Shown: positions 7,086-16,050, counted from the stretch's first letter. The stretch: 23,668 nt of DNA from Clostridia bacterium (GCA_017936125.1 JAGBGE010000010.1:1-23668); one strand, 5' to 3'. Made by a program: numbers and translations. The notes: generated by a model from the sequence alone, not told the origin.

Positions 7086-8018
7086 ATGTCTACAAAGAAG
7101 ATTTTGGTCATTGGAAGCGCAAATATGGACTTCTCGATGAATTTCTATAAAATGCCCGAGAGTGGCGAGACTATCGTTGACGACGGCGGTGTTGCTTACA
7201 TACCGGGCGGCAAGGGTGCGAATGCGGCTATTGCCTTCAAGCGCCTCGGCGCAGACAGCGTGCTTTGCGCGAAGCTCGGCGCTGACGTTCACGGTCAGAA
7301 GCTTTATAATTATTACAAGGAGCTCGGACTTGACACCTCGTGTGTAAAGGTTGACCACGATAACCCCACTGGTCTTGCCGTGGTTATGAGAGAGGGCGAC
7401 GGCTCTAACAGAATCATCGTCTACCCCGGAGCGAATAATCATCTCACCACCGAGGGCATTCTCGAGGCGTTCGAGTGCAATCCCGACGCGGTTTATCTCG
7501 GCTTTGAGATTCCCTTCCAGATGGCTGTGAACGCTGCGAAGATTGCAGCGTCTAAGGAGATTCCTATATTCATCGACGCAGCTCCCGCGAGCAAGGAGTT
7601 CGACCTTGAGAAGCTTCCTCCTGTTGAGATATTCTCTCCCAATGAGAACGAGGCATTCGAGCTTACGGGCATTATGCCTAACAGTATGGAGAGCTCGCTT
7701 CGCGCAGCTCTTGCTATTTCCAAAAAGGTTAAGGCGAAGTATATCGTTATCAAGCAGGGCGCTAAAGGAGCATTCCTCTACGACGGCAAGCGTTATAACA
7801 CCTTCCCCGCAATAAAGACCAATAAGGTTGTGGATACCACTGCGGCAGGCGACGCCTTCACCGCGGCTCTCACTCTCGAGTACCTTCGCTCGGGCGACAT
7901 CAGAGAGGCTATCAAGTATGCTAACGCGGCAGGCGCTATCACTATCTCTCGCGTAGGCGCGGCATCATCCGTTCCCACCGCCGAGGAGGTAGCAGAGGTG
8001 CTTAAGGCTATTCAGTAA
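7086..8018 (+). CDS. rbsK: Ribokinase-family (PfkB) sugar kinase
   Basis: ATG 7086 is preferred (310 residues) because GGAG at 7076-7079 is spaced 6 bp from it; the ATG at 7074 would have no usable RBS. The protein begins with the PfkB-type strand KKILVIGSANMDFSM and has the first signature PGGKGANAAIAFKRLGA. Later motifs are FSPNENEA, IKQGAKGA (ribokinase usually KLGAKGA) and DTTAAGDAFTAAL, whose Asp is the catalytic base and whose glycines form the anion hole. It should phosphorylate ribose or a related sugar with ATP. No ribose transporter or deoxyribose gene is adjacent, so the substrate is unproven. It lies 18 bp before the hydrolase gene and is probably co-transcribed. Confidence 0.85.
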   Translation: MSTKKILVIGSANMDFSMNFYKMPESGETIVDDGGVAYIPGGKGANAAIAFKRLGADSVLCAKLGADVHGQKLYNYYKELGLDTSCVKVDHDNPTGLAVVMREGDGSNRIIVYPGANNHLTTEGILEAFECNPDAVYLGFEIPFQMAVNAAKIAASKEIPIFIDAAPASKEFDLEKLPPVEIFSPNENEAFELTGIMPNSMESSLRAALAISKKVKAKYIVIKQGAKGAFLYDGKRYNTFPAIKTNKVVDTTAAGDAFTAALTLEYLRSGDIREAIKYANAAGAITISRVGAASSVPTAEEVAEVLKAIQ

Positions 8019-8036
8019 GAAAATTTGGAGGACGGT

Positions 8037-8972
8037 ATGAATTACAATCACAGAGATATTACTTTCCCGTCGAGCGACGGTAAGAACACTATACACGCTG
8101 AGCTTTTCGTGCCCTCCGACAAGGAAATAAGAGGAGTGGTGCAGATATCGCACGGTATGGTTGACTACGTAGGCAGATATAAGCTGCTTGCCGACGCGCT
8201 CACAGCCGAGGGCTTCGTGGTTGCGGGTAACGACCATCTGGGTCACGGTGAGAGTGTGGCGACACCCGACGATTTCGGCTTCTTCGCCTCGAAGAACGGC
8301 TACTCCTACGTCATAGACGACTTAAAGAAAATGAACGATATTCTCCGCGAGGAGTATAAGGGCGTACCCCTCGTGCTTCTCGGTCACAGCATGGGCTCCT
8401 TCCTTGCCAGACTCTATGCAGAGAGATATCCCGAGTCGATAGACGCTCTGATTATTCACGGTACGGCAGGCCCTAACCCTGCGCTTCCGTTCGGCAGAGC
8501 GATTATCAAGATTATGAAGCTCTTCAGGAATGAAAAGAGCCGCAGCAGGTTCGTTTCCTCGCTTGCCGAGGGCGGATACAATAAGGGCTTTGACAAATCC
8601 GAGGGGGTTGGCGCTTGGCTCACCCGTGACGGCGCTCTCGTTGCAGACAGACCGGGTAACCCAAAGACTAACTTTATTTTTACCATATCGGGCTACGACG
8701 ATCTCTTCTATATGCTCGGCGCGATAAACGCGAAGAGCTGGTTTGAGAATTTCCCGAAGGAGCTTCCCACCCTCGTTGTCAGCGGTGACTGCGACCCCGT
8801 AGGTGATTTCGGCAAGGGTGTACGCTACGTTTACGACAACCTTAAGAAATACGGCGCGTCTGTTGAGCTGAAGCTCTATGAGGGCGCGCGCCACGAATTA
8901 TTCAATGAAACCAATAGGGCAGAGGTATTCTCCGACCTTACCGCTTGGATAGAGGAGAAGACTCTTAGATGA
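8037..8972 (+). CDS. Alpha/beta hydrolase, monoacylglycerol lipase / lysophospholipase type
   Basis: The start is ATG 8037, 5 bp after a strong GGAGG (8027-8031), giving 311 residues. The upstream in-frame TTG at 8025 overlaps the RBS and is rejected. The nucleophile elbow is LLGHSMGSFLARLYA (Ser in GHSMG). The oxyanion region is QISHGMVDYVGRY and a GNDHLGHG loop follows. The likely acid is Asp in VVSGDCDPVGD and the catalytic His lies in EGARHELFNE. This layout is the Hydrolase_4 (serine aminopeptidase S33/monoglyceride lipase) family, acting on ester lipids in the cytoplasm. No signal peptide is seen. The stop overlaps the miaA start (ATGA), so translation is probably coupled. Confidence 0.85.
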   Translation: MNYNHRDITFPSSDGKNTIHAELFVPSDKEIRGVVQISHGMVDYVGRYKLLADALTAEGFVVAGNDHLGHGESVATPDDFGFFASKNGYSYVIDDLKKMNDILREEYKGVPLVLLGHSMGSFLARLYAERYPESIDALIIHGTAGPNPALPFGRAIIKIMKLFRNEKSRSRFVSSLAEGGYNKGFDKSEGVGAWLTRDGALVADRPGNPKTNFIFTISGYDDLFYMLGAINAKSWFENFPKELPTLVVSGDCDPVGDFGKGVRYVYDNLKKYGASVELKLYEGARHELFNETNRAEVFSDLTAWIEEKTLR

Positions 8973-9949
8973 TATTTTCCCTGGCGATAACAGGCCCGAC
9001 AGCATCGGGCAAGACTGCGCTCTCGCTCTCGCTCGCCGAGAGGCTCGGGTGTGAGATAATTTCCTGCGACTCTATGCAGATATATCAGGGCATGGACATC
9101 GGTACGGCGAAGGCTACTGCTGACGAGCGCGCGCGAGTGCCGCATCATCTGATAGATTTTCTGCCGCCCTGTGAGAATTACAGCGTTGAGTCGTACAGAG
9201 AGTCGGCTATCAGATGCGCCGAGGAGATTACGTCGAGAGGGAAAACGCCTCTTTTTGTCGGCGGCACAGGGCTTTATATTGACTCGCTGATGCGAGCGGC
9301 AGGCAGCGACGTTCCCGGCAGCGACCCCGAGTACAGAGAGGCTATACTATCGTCGATTAAGAGCGACGAGGACATAACTGCGCTGTGGGAAAGGCTTTTG
9401 TCGGTTGATCCCGAGTCGGCGGAGAAAATTCACAAGAATAACGTCAAGCGTGTTATACGCGCGCTTGAAATATATGATAAAACAGGACGCACAAAGACTG
9501 ATTTTGACAAGCAAAGCTTACTTTCTGCGCCCGAAATATACGTTGGAATGATAACCCTTGACTTCCACAATAGAGAAAATCTCTACAAGAGAGTAGACAC
9601 TCGTGTGGATATTATGATGCGTGAGGGATTGCTTGACGAGGTAGAGCGACTCTATCGCGCGAACGCCTTTGGCACTACGTCGAGCCAGGCGATAGGCTAC
9701 AAGGAGCTTATCGAGTATCTTGACGGCAATGCTACGCTTGACGAGGCTGTGGAAGCCTTGAAGCTCGCCTCGCGCAGATATGCGAAGCGTCAGCTTACCT
9801 GGTTCCGTCACGAGCAGAATGCCAGGGTGATATATGCCGATACAGATAACGGCAGAATGAGAGATGCGGACGAGATTTTAGCCGAGGCTCTCTCTCTTTG
9901 CGGAGAGCTTCTCCGCGATTTTAACGAAAGGTCTGGTACTTCGGAGTGA
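8969..9949 (+). CDS. miaA: tRNA dimethylallyltransferase
   Basis: The 326-residue enzyme adds a dimethylallyl group to N6 of A37 in tRNAs that read UNN codons, using DMAPP. The P-loop is GPTASGKT (residues 9-16), followed by CDSMQIYQGMDIGTAK with the DMAPP/tRNA-binding Asp. PHHLID, GGTGLYID and NVKRVIRALEIY follow, and the C-terminal part carries SSQAIGYKE and the RRYAKRQLTWFR motif, all diagnostic. Length is near the family norm (300-330). The start ATG overlaps the hydrolase stop by 4 bp with AGAGGAG 11 bp upstream. The stop overlaps the next start (GTGA). Confidence 0.96.
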   Translation: MIFSLAITGPTASGKTALSLSLAERLGCEIISCDSMQIYQGMDIGTAKATADERARVPHHLIDFLPPCENYSVESYRESAIRCAEEITSRGKTPLFVGGTGLYIDSLMRAAGSDVPGSDPEYREAILSSIKSDEDITALWERLLSVDPESAEKIHKNNVKRVIRALEIYDKTGRTKTDFDKQSLLSAPEIYVGMITLDFHNRENLYKRVDTRVDIMMREGLLDEVERLYRANAFGTTSSQAIGYKELIEYLDGNATLDEAVEALKLASRRYAKRQLTWFRHEQNARVIYADTDNGRMRDADEILAEALSLCGELLRDFNERSGTSE

Positions 9950-11220
9950 AGCCGTGCGAGCTTATAGAAAAACTGAATAACGGCGCGCTTGAAAAATACT
10001 CGGCGCTCTATGCGGATATCTCTGCTGCGAGGGAGAGAATTATTGAAGCGATAAACGCTTTCACGGCTAAATTCGGCAGCGACAGAGATATTTCGGTGTT
10101 CTCGACACCGGGCAGGAGCGAGATTATCGGCAACCATACCGATCACAACTGCGGAAAGGTTATGGCAGGCGCGATAAACAGAGATATTATCGCTATCGCG
10201 GCAAAGAACACCGACGGAGTCGTGAGATTTTTCTCGGAGAAGTATCCGCTTGATACCATCAAGCTCGCCGATTCCAAAAGTCCGTTGAATTTCAAAAAAT
10301 TCACCTCGCGCGCGTTGATTGGCGGAATGGCTAACGCCTTTATCAATGCCGGCTACGCGATAGGCGGCTACGATATGTATACCTGCACCGAGGTGCTCAA
10401 GGGAAGCGGACTTTCGTCGTCGGCGGCGTTTGAGGTTCTGGTTGGAAGCGTGTTCAACCATTTCTACAACGGCGCGAGAGTTGATAACAAGGAAATAGCG
10501 AAGTACGCGCAGTATGCGGAGAACGTGTATTTCGGCAAGCCCTGCGGTCTGATGGACCAGATGGCGTGCGCCGTAGGCGGCTTCGTTTATATAGATTTTG
10601 AGGACAATTCCTCGCCTATCGTCGAGTCGGTGGATTTCGCTCTCGGTGATGCTGGCTACTCGCTGTGCATCGTAAATACGGGCGGCAATCACGCGAGTCT
10701 GAATGCGGATTACGCGTCTGTTCCTGCCGAGATGAAGTCGGTGGCAGAGTTCTTCGCAAAGCCCGTTCTTCGCGGTCTTACCGAGTCGGATATTCTCGCG
10801 AATGCGCAGGAGCTGCGCAGGACTGTCGGTGACAGAGCGATTATGCGCGCGCTTCATTTCGTGCGCGAGAACGATAGAGTCGAGGCGGCGAGAAATGCGC
10901 TGAAGCAGGGGAATACCGATAGCTTCACCGAGATAATTCTTTCGTCGGGACGCTCGTCGTTCGAGTATTTGCAGAACGTTTACACCACGCAGAATATAAG
11001 CGAGCAGGGACTCTCGCTCGCGCTTGCGGTAACCGAGGGCTATCTTTCGGGCAAGGGCTGCGCGTGGAGAGTTCACGGCGGCGGATTTGCGGGTACTATT
11101 CAGGCGTTCGTAAGGAACGAGTATCTTGACGGCTACGTCAGCCTGATGAACTCCGTATTCGGCGAGGGCGCAGCGGTTGCGCTGAATATCCGCCCGCTTG
11201 GCGCGGCAAGGCTTTTCTAA
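9946..11220 (+). CDS. galK: Galactokinase-like GHMP sugar kinase
   Basis: This 424-residue protein starts at a GTG that overlaps the miaA stop; its RBS is weak (AAAGG about 14 bp upstream), so translation may rely on coupling. The galactokinase signature appears as [15 protein letters not shown] (residues 56-70). The GHMP phosphate loop is [13 protein letters not shown] (151-163), and the catalytic Asp is Asp204 in [16 protein letters not shown]. The C-terminal GHMP motif is [13 protein letters not shown]. The substrate-binding motif differs from the usual GEHTDYN: Glu becomes Asn and Tyr becomes His. An N-terminal extension of about 50 residues precedes the signature. No galT, galE or galactose transporter is nearby. 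Galactose is the default guess, but another hexose is possible. Confidence 0.8.
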   Translation: MKPCELIEKLNNGALEKYSALYADISAARERIIEAINAFTAKFGSDRDISVFSTPGRSEIIGNHTDHNCGKVMAGAINRDIIAIAAKNTDGVVRFFSEKYPLDTIKLADSKSPLNFKKFTSRALIGGMANAFINAGYAIGGYDMYTCTEVLKGSGLSSSAAFEVLVGSVFNHFYNGARVDNKEIAKYAQYAENVYFGKPCGLMDQMACAVGGFVYIDFEDNSSPIVESVDFALGDAGYSLCIVNTGGNHASLNADYASVPAEMKSVAEFFAKPVLRGLTESDILANAQELRRTVGDRAIMRALHFVRENDRVEAARNALKQGNTDSFTEIILSSGRSSFEYLQNVYTTQNISEQGLSLALAVTEGYLSGKGCAWRVHGGGFAGTIQAFVRNEYLDGYVSLMNSVFGEGAAVALNIRPLGAARLF

Positions 11221-11248
11221 AGTAAATAAAATATTAGGAGATATAAAA

Positions 11249-12346
11249 ATGGCAGCAAAAGCAAAAAAGGTAGTTGAAAAGGAAGTATTACCTAAGAATG
11301 ACAAAAAGGCGGCTCTTGAAACGGTTATGCAGAGAATAGAGCGCGAGTGCGGCAAGGGCTCGATTATGCGCCTTGGCGAGAATAGCACTCTCAACGTTTC
11401 TGCGGTTTCGACAGGCTCGCTCTCTCTTGATTTCGCGCTTGGTATCGGCGGTATTCCGAGAGGAAGAATCACAGAGATTTACGGCCCCGAGTCCTCCGGT
11501 AAGACCACTATCGCGCTTCACGTTATCGCAGAGGTGCAGAAGCAGGGCGGCGAGGCTGCGTTCATCGACGCGGAGCACGCTCTTGACCCCGTTTATGCCA
11601 AGAAGCTTGGAGTTGACATTAACAATCTTCTCGTTTCGCAGCCCGACTGCGGCGAGCAGGCTCTTGAGATTGCGGAAACTCTCGTTAACTCGGGCGCTAT
11701 TGATATTATAGTTATCGACTCGGTTGCGGCACTCGTTCCCCGTCAGGAGATTGAGGGCGATATGGGCGCTTCTCACGTGGGCGTGCAGGCACGTCTTATG
11801 TCGCAGGCGATGAGAAAGCTCTCCGGCGCTATCGCAAAGTCGAATTGCATCGTTATCTTCACCAACCAGCTTCGTGAGAAGGTTGGCGTTATGTACGGTA
11901 ACCCCGAGGTTACCACAGGCGGTAAGGCGCTAAAGTTCTATGCTTCCGTTCGTATCGACGTTCGTAAGGTCGAGCAGCTCAAGAACGGCTCCGAGGTTTA
12001 CGGCACTCACACGAGATGCAAGGTTGTTAAGAATAAGGTTGCTCCACCCTTCAAGACTGCGGAGTTCGATATTCTCTACGGCTCGGGTATTTCCAAGTCG
12101 AGCGAGATTATTGATATGGCTATCCAGCTTGAGATAATCGAGAAGAGCGGCGCATGGTTCTACTATGACGGCGACAGACTCGGTCAGGGCAAGGAGAATG
12201 TGAGAAAGCTCATCGAGTCTGACAAGGAGCTAATGGACAAGCTCGAGACTCTCGTTCGCGAGAAGGTGAAGAACGCGCCCGCTGACGACGACGCAGCGCT
12301 CACCGACGACGATTTCGAAATTCAGGATTTCGATGAAGAAATTTAA
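11249..12346 (+). CDS. recA: Recombinase RecA
   Basis: The start is ATG 11249, 8 bp after TTAGGAG, giving 365 residues; the longer frame opening at 11198 lies inside galK. RecA forms filaments on single-stranded DNA, drives strand exchange and triggers LexA self-cleavage. The Walker A is GPESSGKTT (79-87), with [19 protein letters not shown] (Walker B), the loop-1 [12 protein letters not shown], and loop-2 [18 protein letters not shown] with [15 protein letters not shown] very acidic C-terminal tail ends the protein. It is preceded by galK (28 bp) and overlaps recX by one base (TAATG). I find no GAAC-N4-GTTC LexA box in the short gap, so SOS control is not evident here. Confidence 0.99.
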   Translation: MAAKAKKVVEKEVLPKNDKKAALETVMQRIERECGKGSIMRLGENSTLNVSAVSTGSLSLDFALGIGGIPRGRITEIYGPESSGKTTIALHVIAEVQKQGGEAAFIDAEHALDPVYAKKLGVDINNLLVSQPDCGEQALEIAETLVNSGAIDIIVIDSVAALVPRQEIEGDMGASHVGVQARLMSQAMRKLSGAIAKSNCIVIFTNQLREKVGVMYGNPEVTTGGKALKFYASVRIDVRKVEQLKNGSEVYGTHTRCKVVKNKVAPPFKTAEFDILYGSGISKSSEIIDMAIQLEIIEKSGAWFYYDGDRLGQGKENVRKLIESDKELMDKLETLVREKVKNAPADDDAALTDDDFEIQDFDEEI

Positions 12347-12933
12347 TGGCTAAGGTCAGTTACATAAGAGCCTCAAAGGATTCTGCGCTCCTCCTTCTCG
12401 GTATTGTCGAGGAGGGGGAGTCTGCCCGTTATACGATAAACGAGGCGGTTTATACCTCTGTCGGCAGCCCTGCCGCGCATAGCGAGATAGGCGAGCGCGA
12501 GCTTGCGGTTATAAAATACGCTGACGAGCTGTATAGAGCAGAGAAGAAGGCGCTATCGCTCCTCTCCTTTGCCGACAACAACGAGCGCACGCTGACGGCA
12601 AAGCTCGTGCGCGCAGGCTTCTCACGCGAGGTGGCAGGCGAGATATGCGAGAAGATGGTGTCGCTCGGCTATATCAACGAGCTTCGTCAGCTCGAGCGCC
12701 TTATACTCAGCGAAGCGAATTTCAAGCTCCGCGGACCGCTAAAAATTATGCCCGCCCTTTCGGCAAAGGGATATTCTCCCTCTGATATCAGGAGGGTGAT
12801 AAGCGAACTTTGCGAGCGAGGCGAGCTTGATTTTGCCGCTAATGCAGCGAGGCTGATAGAGAAAAAGCTCCCCGAGGATTACACCGACGAGGAGAAGAAG
12901 AACCTTTTATACAGAAACGGATATAAAATATGA
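12346..12933 (+). CDS. recX: Regulatory protein RecX
   Basis: The 195-residue protein immediately follows recA (stop and start share one base), the classic recA-recX arrangement. RecX binds RecA filaments and limits their activity. The body has three-helix repeats typical of the family: ALSLLSFADNNERTLTAKLV, then AGFSREVAGEICEKMVSLGYI, and a central LSEANFKLRGPLKIMPALSA followed by KGYS segment. The N-terminal ~65 residues resemble the extended N-terminus of Firmicute RecX proteins. The last codons overlap the next gene (ATGA). Confidence 0.9.
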   Translation: MAKVSYIRASKDSALLLLGIVEEGESARYTINEAVYTSVGSPAAHSEIGERELAVIKYADELYRAEKKALSLLSFADNNERTLTAKLVRAGFSREVAGEICEKMVSLGYINELRQLERLILSEANFKLRGPLKIMPALSAKGYSPSDIRRVISELCERGELDFAANAARLIEKKLPEDYTDEEKKNLLYRNGYKI

Positions 12934-14654
12934 TAAAACGATTTATACGCTACTATAAGCCGCATCTTCCGCTATTCATATTCGATATGGTGAGTGCGGT
13001 AATAGTCGCTGTATGCAACCTCTTTTATCCTACGATAGCCAAGGATATAGTGAACGGCATTTCCGAGGAGGGCTTCACCCTCGATTATGTCGTGATGAAT
13101 GCCGTTTTGCTACTTATAGTTTACATTATCAAGGCTATTTTTCAATATGTGATAGGATACTACGGTCACGTTATCGGTGTCAGAATGCAGAAGGATATGC
13201 GACGCGACCTCTTTGCGAAGTATGAAAAATTACCCTTTTCCTACTTCGATAAGCACAAGACGGGAGACCTGCTTTCAAGACTGACGAGCGACCTTTTCGA
13301 CGTCTCCGAGCTTGCGCATCACGGTCCCGAGAACGTATTTCTCGCTATACTTATGCTGCTCGGCTCCTTCATAATTCTATCTAGAATTAATCTCGCGCTG
13401 ACGCTTATTATGTTTTCGGTGATTCCGTTCATCGTCTTTTTCACGGTGATTTCGAGAAAGAGAATGCGCCGCGCGATGCGTGCGTCAAGACTCAAAATGT
13501 CTGAGATAAATTCGACTCTTGAAAACTCGATTACGGGCATCAGGGAAACGAAGGCGTACGTTGCCGAGAAGCACGAGATGGCAAAGTTCGACAAGGTTAA
13601 CTCGATGTTCGCTCATCACAGAAGCGAGGCAATGTTCTCGCTCGGCTTCTTCGATTCGATTATGCAGTTCCTCTCCGATCTGCTTTACCTGGTGATAATC
13701 TTCGTCGGCGGAATTTTTTTATTTTACGGCAGACTTGACGCAGGTGAGTTCACTGCGTTTGTCCTATATATTTCGATGTTCTTAAACCCCATTCACCGAT
13801 TCGTCTCGCTCTTCGAGCAGCTACAGGAGGGAATGAGTGGCTTTACAAGATTCTGCGATATTCTCGACGAGCCCGAGGAGATTGACGAGGGAACTACCGA
13901 GATCAGCGACGTGCGTGGTGAAATAGTATTCGACGGTGTTTCATTCGGCTATTCGGGCGATGACGGTGACTATGTTATCTCCTCGCTTGATCTTAAGGTC
14001 GAGGCAGGCAAAACTCTGGCTCTCGTCGGACCGTCGGGCGGCGGAAAAACCACGCTTTGCAACCTCATTCCGAGATTCTACGACGTCACCGACGGCAGAA
14101 TTCTGCTTGACGGCGTTGATATACGTGACATTACGCTCAACAGTCTGCGCCGCAATATCGGCATCGTTTCGCAGACGGTCTTTCTCTTTGACGGCACTGT
14201 CAGAGAGAATATTGCCTACGGCGCGGGTGAGGTCAGCGACGAGGAGATAATAGCCGCTGCAAAGAAGGCGAATATCCACGATTTCGTTTGCACTCTAAAA
14301 GACGGCTACGACACCGAGGTCGGTGAGCGCGGAGTGCGCCTTTCGGGCGGTCAGCGGCAGAGAATTGCTATCGCAAGAGTATTCCTCAAGAACCCAAAGC
14401 TTCTTATTCTTGACGAGGCGACAAGCGCGCTTGATAACGCAACCGAGATGCAGATACAGTCGGCTTTCACCGAGCTTTCACACGGCAGGACGGTTATCGT
14501 CGTGGCTCACAGGCTCTCTACCGTAAAGAACGCTGACGAAATAGTCGTGGTGGATAAAAGCGGTATAGTAGAGCGCGGAACGCACGATGAGCTTATAGCT
14601 CTTGACGGTGAATACAAAAAGCTCTACGATTACCAATTCAGAGAAGAAATCTAA
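12930..14654 (+). CDS. ABC exporter, fused membrane and ATPase domains (MsbA/LmrA type)
   Basis: This 574-residue half-transporter has an N-terminal six-helix membrane domain (about residues 1-310) and a C-terminal ATPase. The ATPase carries Walker A GPSGGGKTT (367-375), Q-loop IVSQTVFLFD, signature LSGGQRQRIAIAR (about 471-483), Walker B LLILDEATSALD (about 491-502) and H-loop VVAHRLST. It should work as a homodimer exporting a lipid, drug or peptide; the substrate cannot be read from the sequence. The start overlaps the recX stop by 4 bp. A single half-transporter without a partner suggests a homodimer. azlC follows after 37 bp. Confidence 0.9.
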   Translation: MIKRFIRYYKPHLPLFIFDMVSAVIVAVCNLFYPTIAKDIVNGISEEGFTLDYVVMNAVLLLIVYIIKAIFQYVIGYYGHVIGVRMQKDMRRDLFAKYEKLPFSYFDKHKTGDLLSRLTSDLFDVSELAHHGPENVFLAILMLLGSFIILSRINLALTLIMFSVIPFIVFFTVISRKRMRRAMRASRLKMSEINSTLENSITGIRETKAYVAEKHEMAKFDKVNSMFAHHRSEAMFSLGFFDSIMQFLSDLLYLVIIFVGGIFLFYGRLDAGEFTAFVLYISMFLNPIHRFVSLFEQLQEGMSGFTRFCDILDEPEEIDEGTTEISDVRGEIVFDGVSFGYSGDDGDYVISSLDLKVEAGKTLALVGPSGGGKTTLCNLIPRFYDVTDGRILLDGVDIRDITLNSLRRNIGIVSQTVFLFDGTVRENIAYGAGEVSDEEIIAAAKKANIHDFVCTLKDGYDTEVGERGVRLSGGQRQRIAIARVFLKNPKLLILDEATSALDNATEMQIQSAFTELSHGRTVIVVAHRLSTVKNADEIVVVDKSGIVERGTHDELIALDGEYKKLYDYQFREEI

Positions 14655-14691
14655 TAAATACGCAAACAATTATTTACAAAACACAGGAATT

Positions 14692-15414
14692 ATGCAAGAA
14701 AATAACAATTTAAGAATGGGTATACGAGATGGAATCCCGATAGCTCTTGGTTACCTTTCGGTATCCTTCGCCTTTGGAATATTTGCAACTGGCTCGGGAC
14801 TTTCGCTGATTGAAGCGGTGATGATTTCGGCATTCAACGTGACCTCGGCAGGTCAGCTTGCCGCCGTTCCGATTATAGTAGGTGGCGGTAGCTTCGTCGA
14901 GCTTGCTCTGACACAGCTTGTTATAAATCTCAGATATGCCTTGATGTCTGTTTCGCTTTCTCAGAAGCTTGGAGAGAGCGTGAGGCTTCGCGACAGATTT
15001 CTCATAGCCTTCGTCAACACAGACGAGGTTTTTGCCGTTGCGTCAGCGCAGCCGGCAACGGTGGGCAGACGGTATCTGTTCGGTCTTATTCTCACGCCCC
15101 CGATAGGCTGGGTGCTTGGCACGCTGCTTGGCGCTCTGGCGGGCAGCCTTTTGCCGCCGATAGTGCTCTCTGCGCTTGGAATTGCGATTTACGCGATGTT
15201 TATCGCGATAGTTATCCCTGCCGCGAGGGCGGATAGCAAAATTGCGCTCTGCGCCACACTCTCGGTTGCGCTCTCCTGCGCATTCTATTATATCCCGGCT
15301 CTGAAGGCTATTCCATCGGGATTCGTCATAATCATTTGCGCGGTTGTCGCCAGCGCGCTCTTTGCGCTCGTAGCGCCTCTGCCCGACGAGGAAGGAGAGG
15401 TGGAGAATGTTTAA
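14692..15414 (+). CDS. azlC: AzlC branched-chain amino acid permease subunit
   Basis: The large subunit of the AzlCD exporter moves branched-chain amino acids (and toxic analogues) out of the cell. ATG 14692 is chosen (240 residues) with AGGA just upstream, although spacing is short (3 bp); ATG 14716 is an alternative, and the frame open to 14602 has only a TTG inside the ABC gene. Family motifs are GIRDGIPIALGYLSVSFAFG, SAFNVTSAGQLAA and LVINLRYALMSVSLSQKL, then FVNTDEVFAV. Several hydrophobic helices span the chain. Its end overlaps azlD by 8 bp. Confidence 0.88.
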   Translation: MQENNNLRMGIRDGIPIALGYLSVSFAFGIFATGSGLSLIEAVMISAFNVTSAGQLAAVPIIVGGGSFVELALTQLVINLRYALMSVSLSQKLGESVRLRDRFLIAFVNTDEVFAVASAQPATVGRRYLFGLILTPPIGWVLGTLLGALAGSLLPPIVLSALGIAIYAMFIAIVIPAARADSKIALCATLSVALSCAFYYIPALKAIPSGFVIIICAVVASALFALVAPLPDEEGEVENV

Positions 15415-15727
15415 TTTCGTACCTAATTTCCTGATTTACCTCGTTGTGATGGCGGGCGTTACATACCTTATCCGTATGCTGCCGTTGGTGCTCGTGCGAC
15501 GGAAGATAGAGAACAAATTTATTTCGTCATTCCTCTACTACGTGCCATATTCGGTGCTATCGGTTATGACCGTTCCCGCAATTTTCTACTCAACGGGGCA
15601 TATTCTCTCTGCCGCGGTAGGAACTGCCGTAGCGGTGATTCTCGCATATAATAAAAAGAGCCTTATAATCGTTGCCGCATCGGCAGCGCTTGCTGTTTTT
15701 GCTTGCGAATTATTCTTTCTCATATAA
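15407..15727 (+). CDS. azlD: AzlD branched-chain amino acid permease subunit
   Basis: This 106-residue membrane protein is the small partner of AzlC. It shows the family start (VVMAGVTYLIRMLPLVLVRR), a central SSFLYYVPYSVLSVMTVPAI segment and four hydrophobic helices, which matches the usual length of about 100-110. The ATG sits inside the last codons of azlC behind GGAG, so the two are translationally linked. It is the last gene of the long rightward run, and its terminator lies at 15972-16010. Confidence 0.88.
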   Translation: MFNFVPNFLIYLVVMAGVTYLIRMLPLVLVRRKIENKFISSFLYYVPYSVLSVMTVPAIFYSTGHILSAAVGTAVAVILAYNKKSLIIVAASAALAVFACELFFLI

Positions 15728-15730
15728 AAA

Positions 15731-15805
15731 GGGGCTGAGTCATTAAGAATTCAGCAAAAGCAAGGCTTTGAAGATGTAAAAAACACAAGAGGGGCTGAAT
15801 TCTTA
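15731..15805. repeat. 12-bp inverted repeat with duplicated GGGGCTGA, after azlD
   Basis: TAAGAATTCAGC (15744-15755) and GCTGAATTCTTA (15794-15805) are perfect inverted copies 38 bp apart. GGGGCTGA occurs at 15731-15738 and again at 15791-15798. The TCAGC of the first arm can also pair with the first GCTGA, so two exclusive hairpins are possible. It is part of the 323-bp gene-free stretch 15728-16050. Confidence 0.55.
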
Positions 15806-15846
15806 GTGCGAAGCAACTTTCGGGGCTAGCTTGATTTAGAGCAGAA

Positions 15847-15902
15847 ATCTTCGTTTGCGAGCGTAAGGCGTATATACATACGTCGAGCGAGTAAACGGAG
15901 AT
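15847..15902. repeat. Foldable intergenic element (long hairpin with internal loop)
   Basis: The outer stem pairs 15847-15858 with 15891-15902 (12 pairs, two wobbles). The apical stem pairs 15869-15873 with 15878-15882 around ATAC. Between them an asymmetric purine-rich internal loop could hold tandem G-A pairs and two short helices. It does not end in a T-run, so it is not a simple terminator. It may be an interspersed repeat or a structured RNA; I do not recognise it. Confidence 0.4.
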
Positions 15903-15927
15903 AGAACGAAAAACTCAAATAAAAAGA

Positions 15928-15958
15928 GAAAACCGAAGGTTTTCAACCTTGGGTTTTC
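15928..15958 (-). terminator. Intrinsic terminator of the CvpA-like gene
   Basis: A 7-bp stem (15928-15934 with 15952-15958), a G-G mismatch and a 6-bp inner stem (15936-15941 with 15945-15950) close a TTC loop. The minus strand continues with TCTTTTTATTT. It lies about 90 bp beyond the leftward stop at 16051. Confidence 0.75.
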
Positions 15959-15971
15959 CCTTGTAATACTG

Positions 15972-16010
15972 AAGGTAGAGGAGTAAGTTGAAAGCTCCTT
16001 TACCTTTTTT
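15972..16010 (+). terminator. Intrinsic terminator of the long rightward run
   Basis: A 12-bp stem (15972-15983 with 15995-16006, one wobble) is followed by a T-run to 16010. It is the first T-tailed plus-strand terminator I noticed after the promoter at 4607. Confidence 0.85.
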
Positions 16011-16050
16011 GTTCGGTTATGCCTAAATGAAGCAGACCCTTTTAGCGTTT

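Noticed and set aside
11221..11248. LexA box upstream of recA
   Set aside because: No GAAC-N4-GTTC or close variant occurs in the 28-bp gap.
9808..11472. Long open frame (554 codons) on the minus strand over miaA, galK and recA
   Set aside because: It is antisense to well-identified genes, has no recognisable domains, and is explained by their codon bias, which leaves the opposite frame open.
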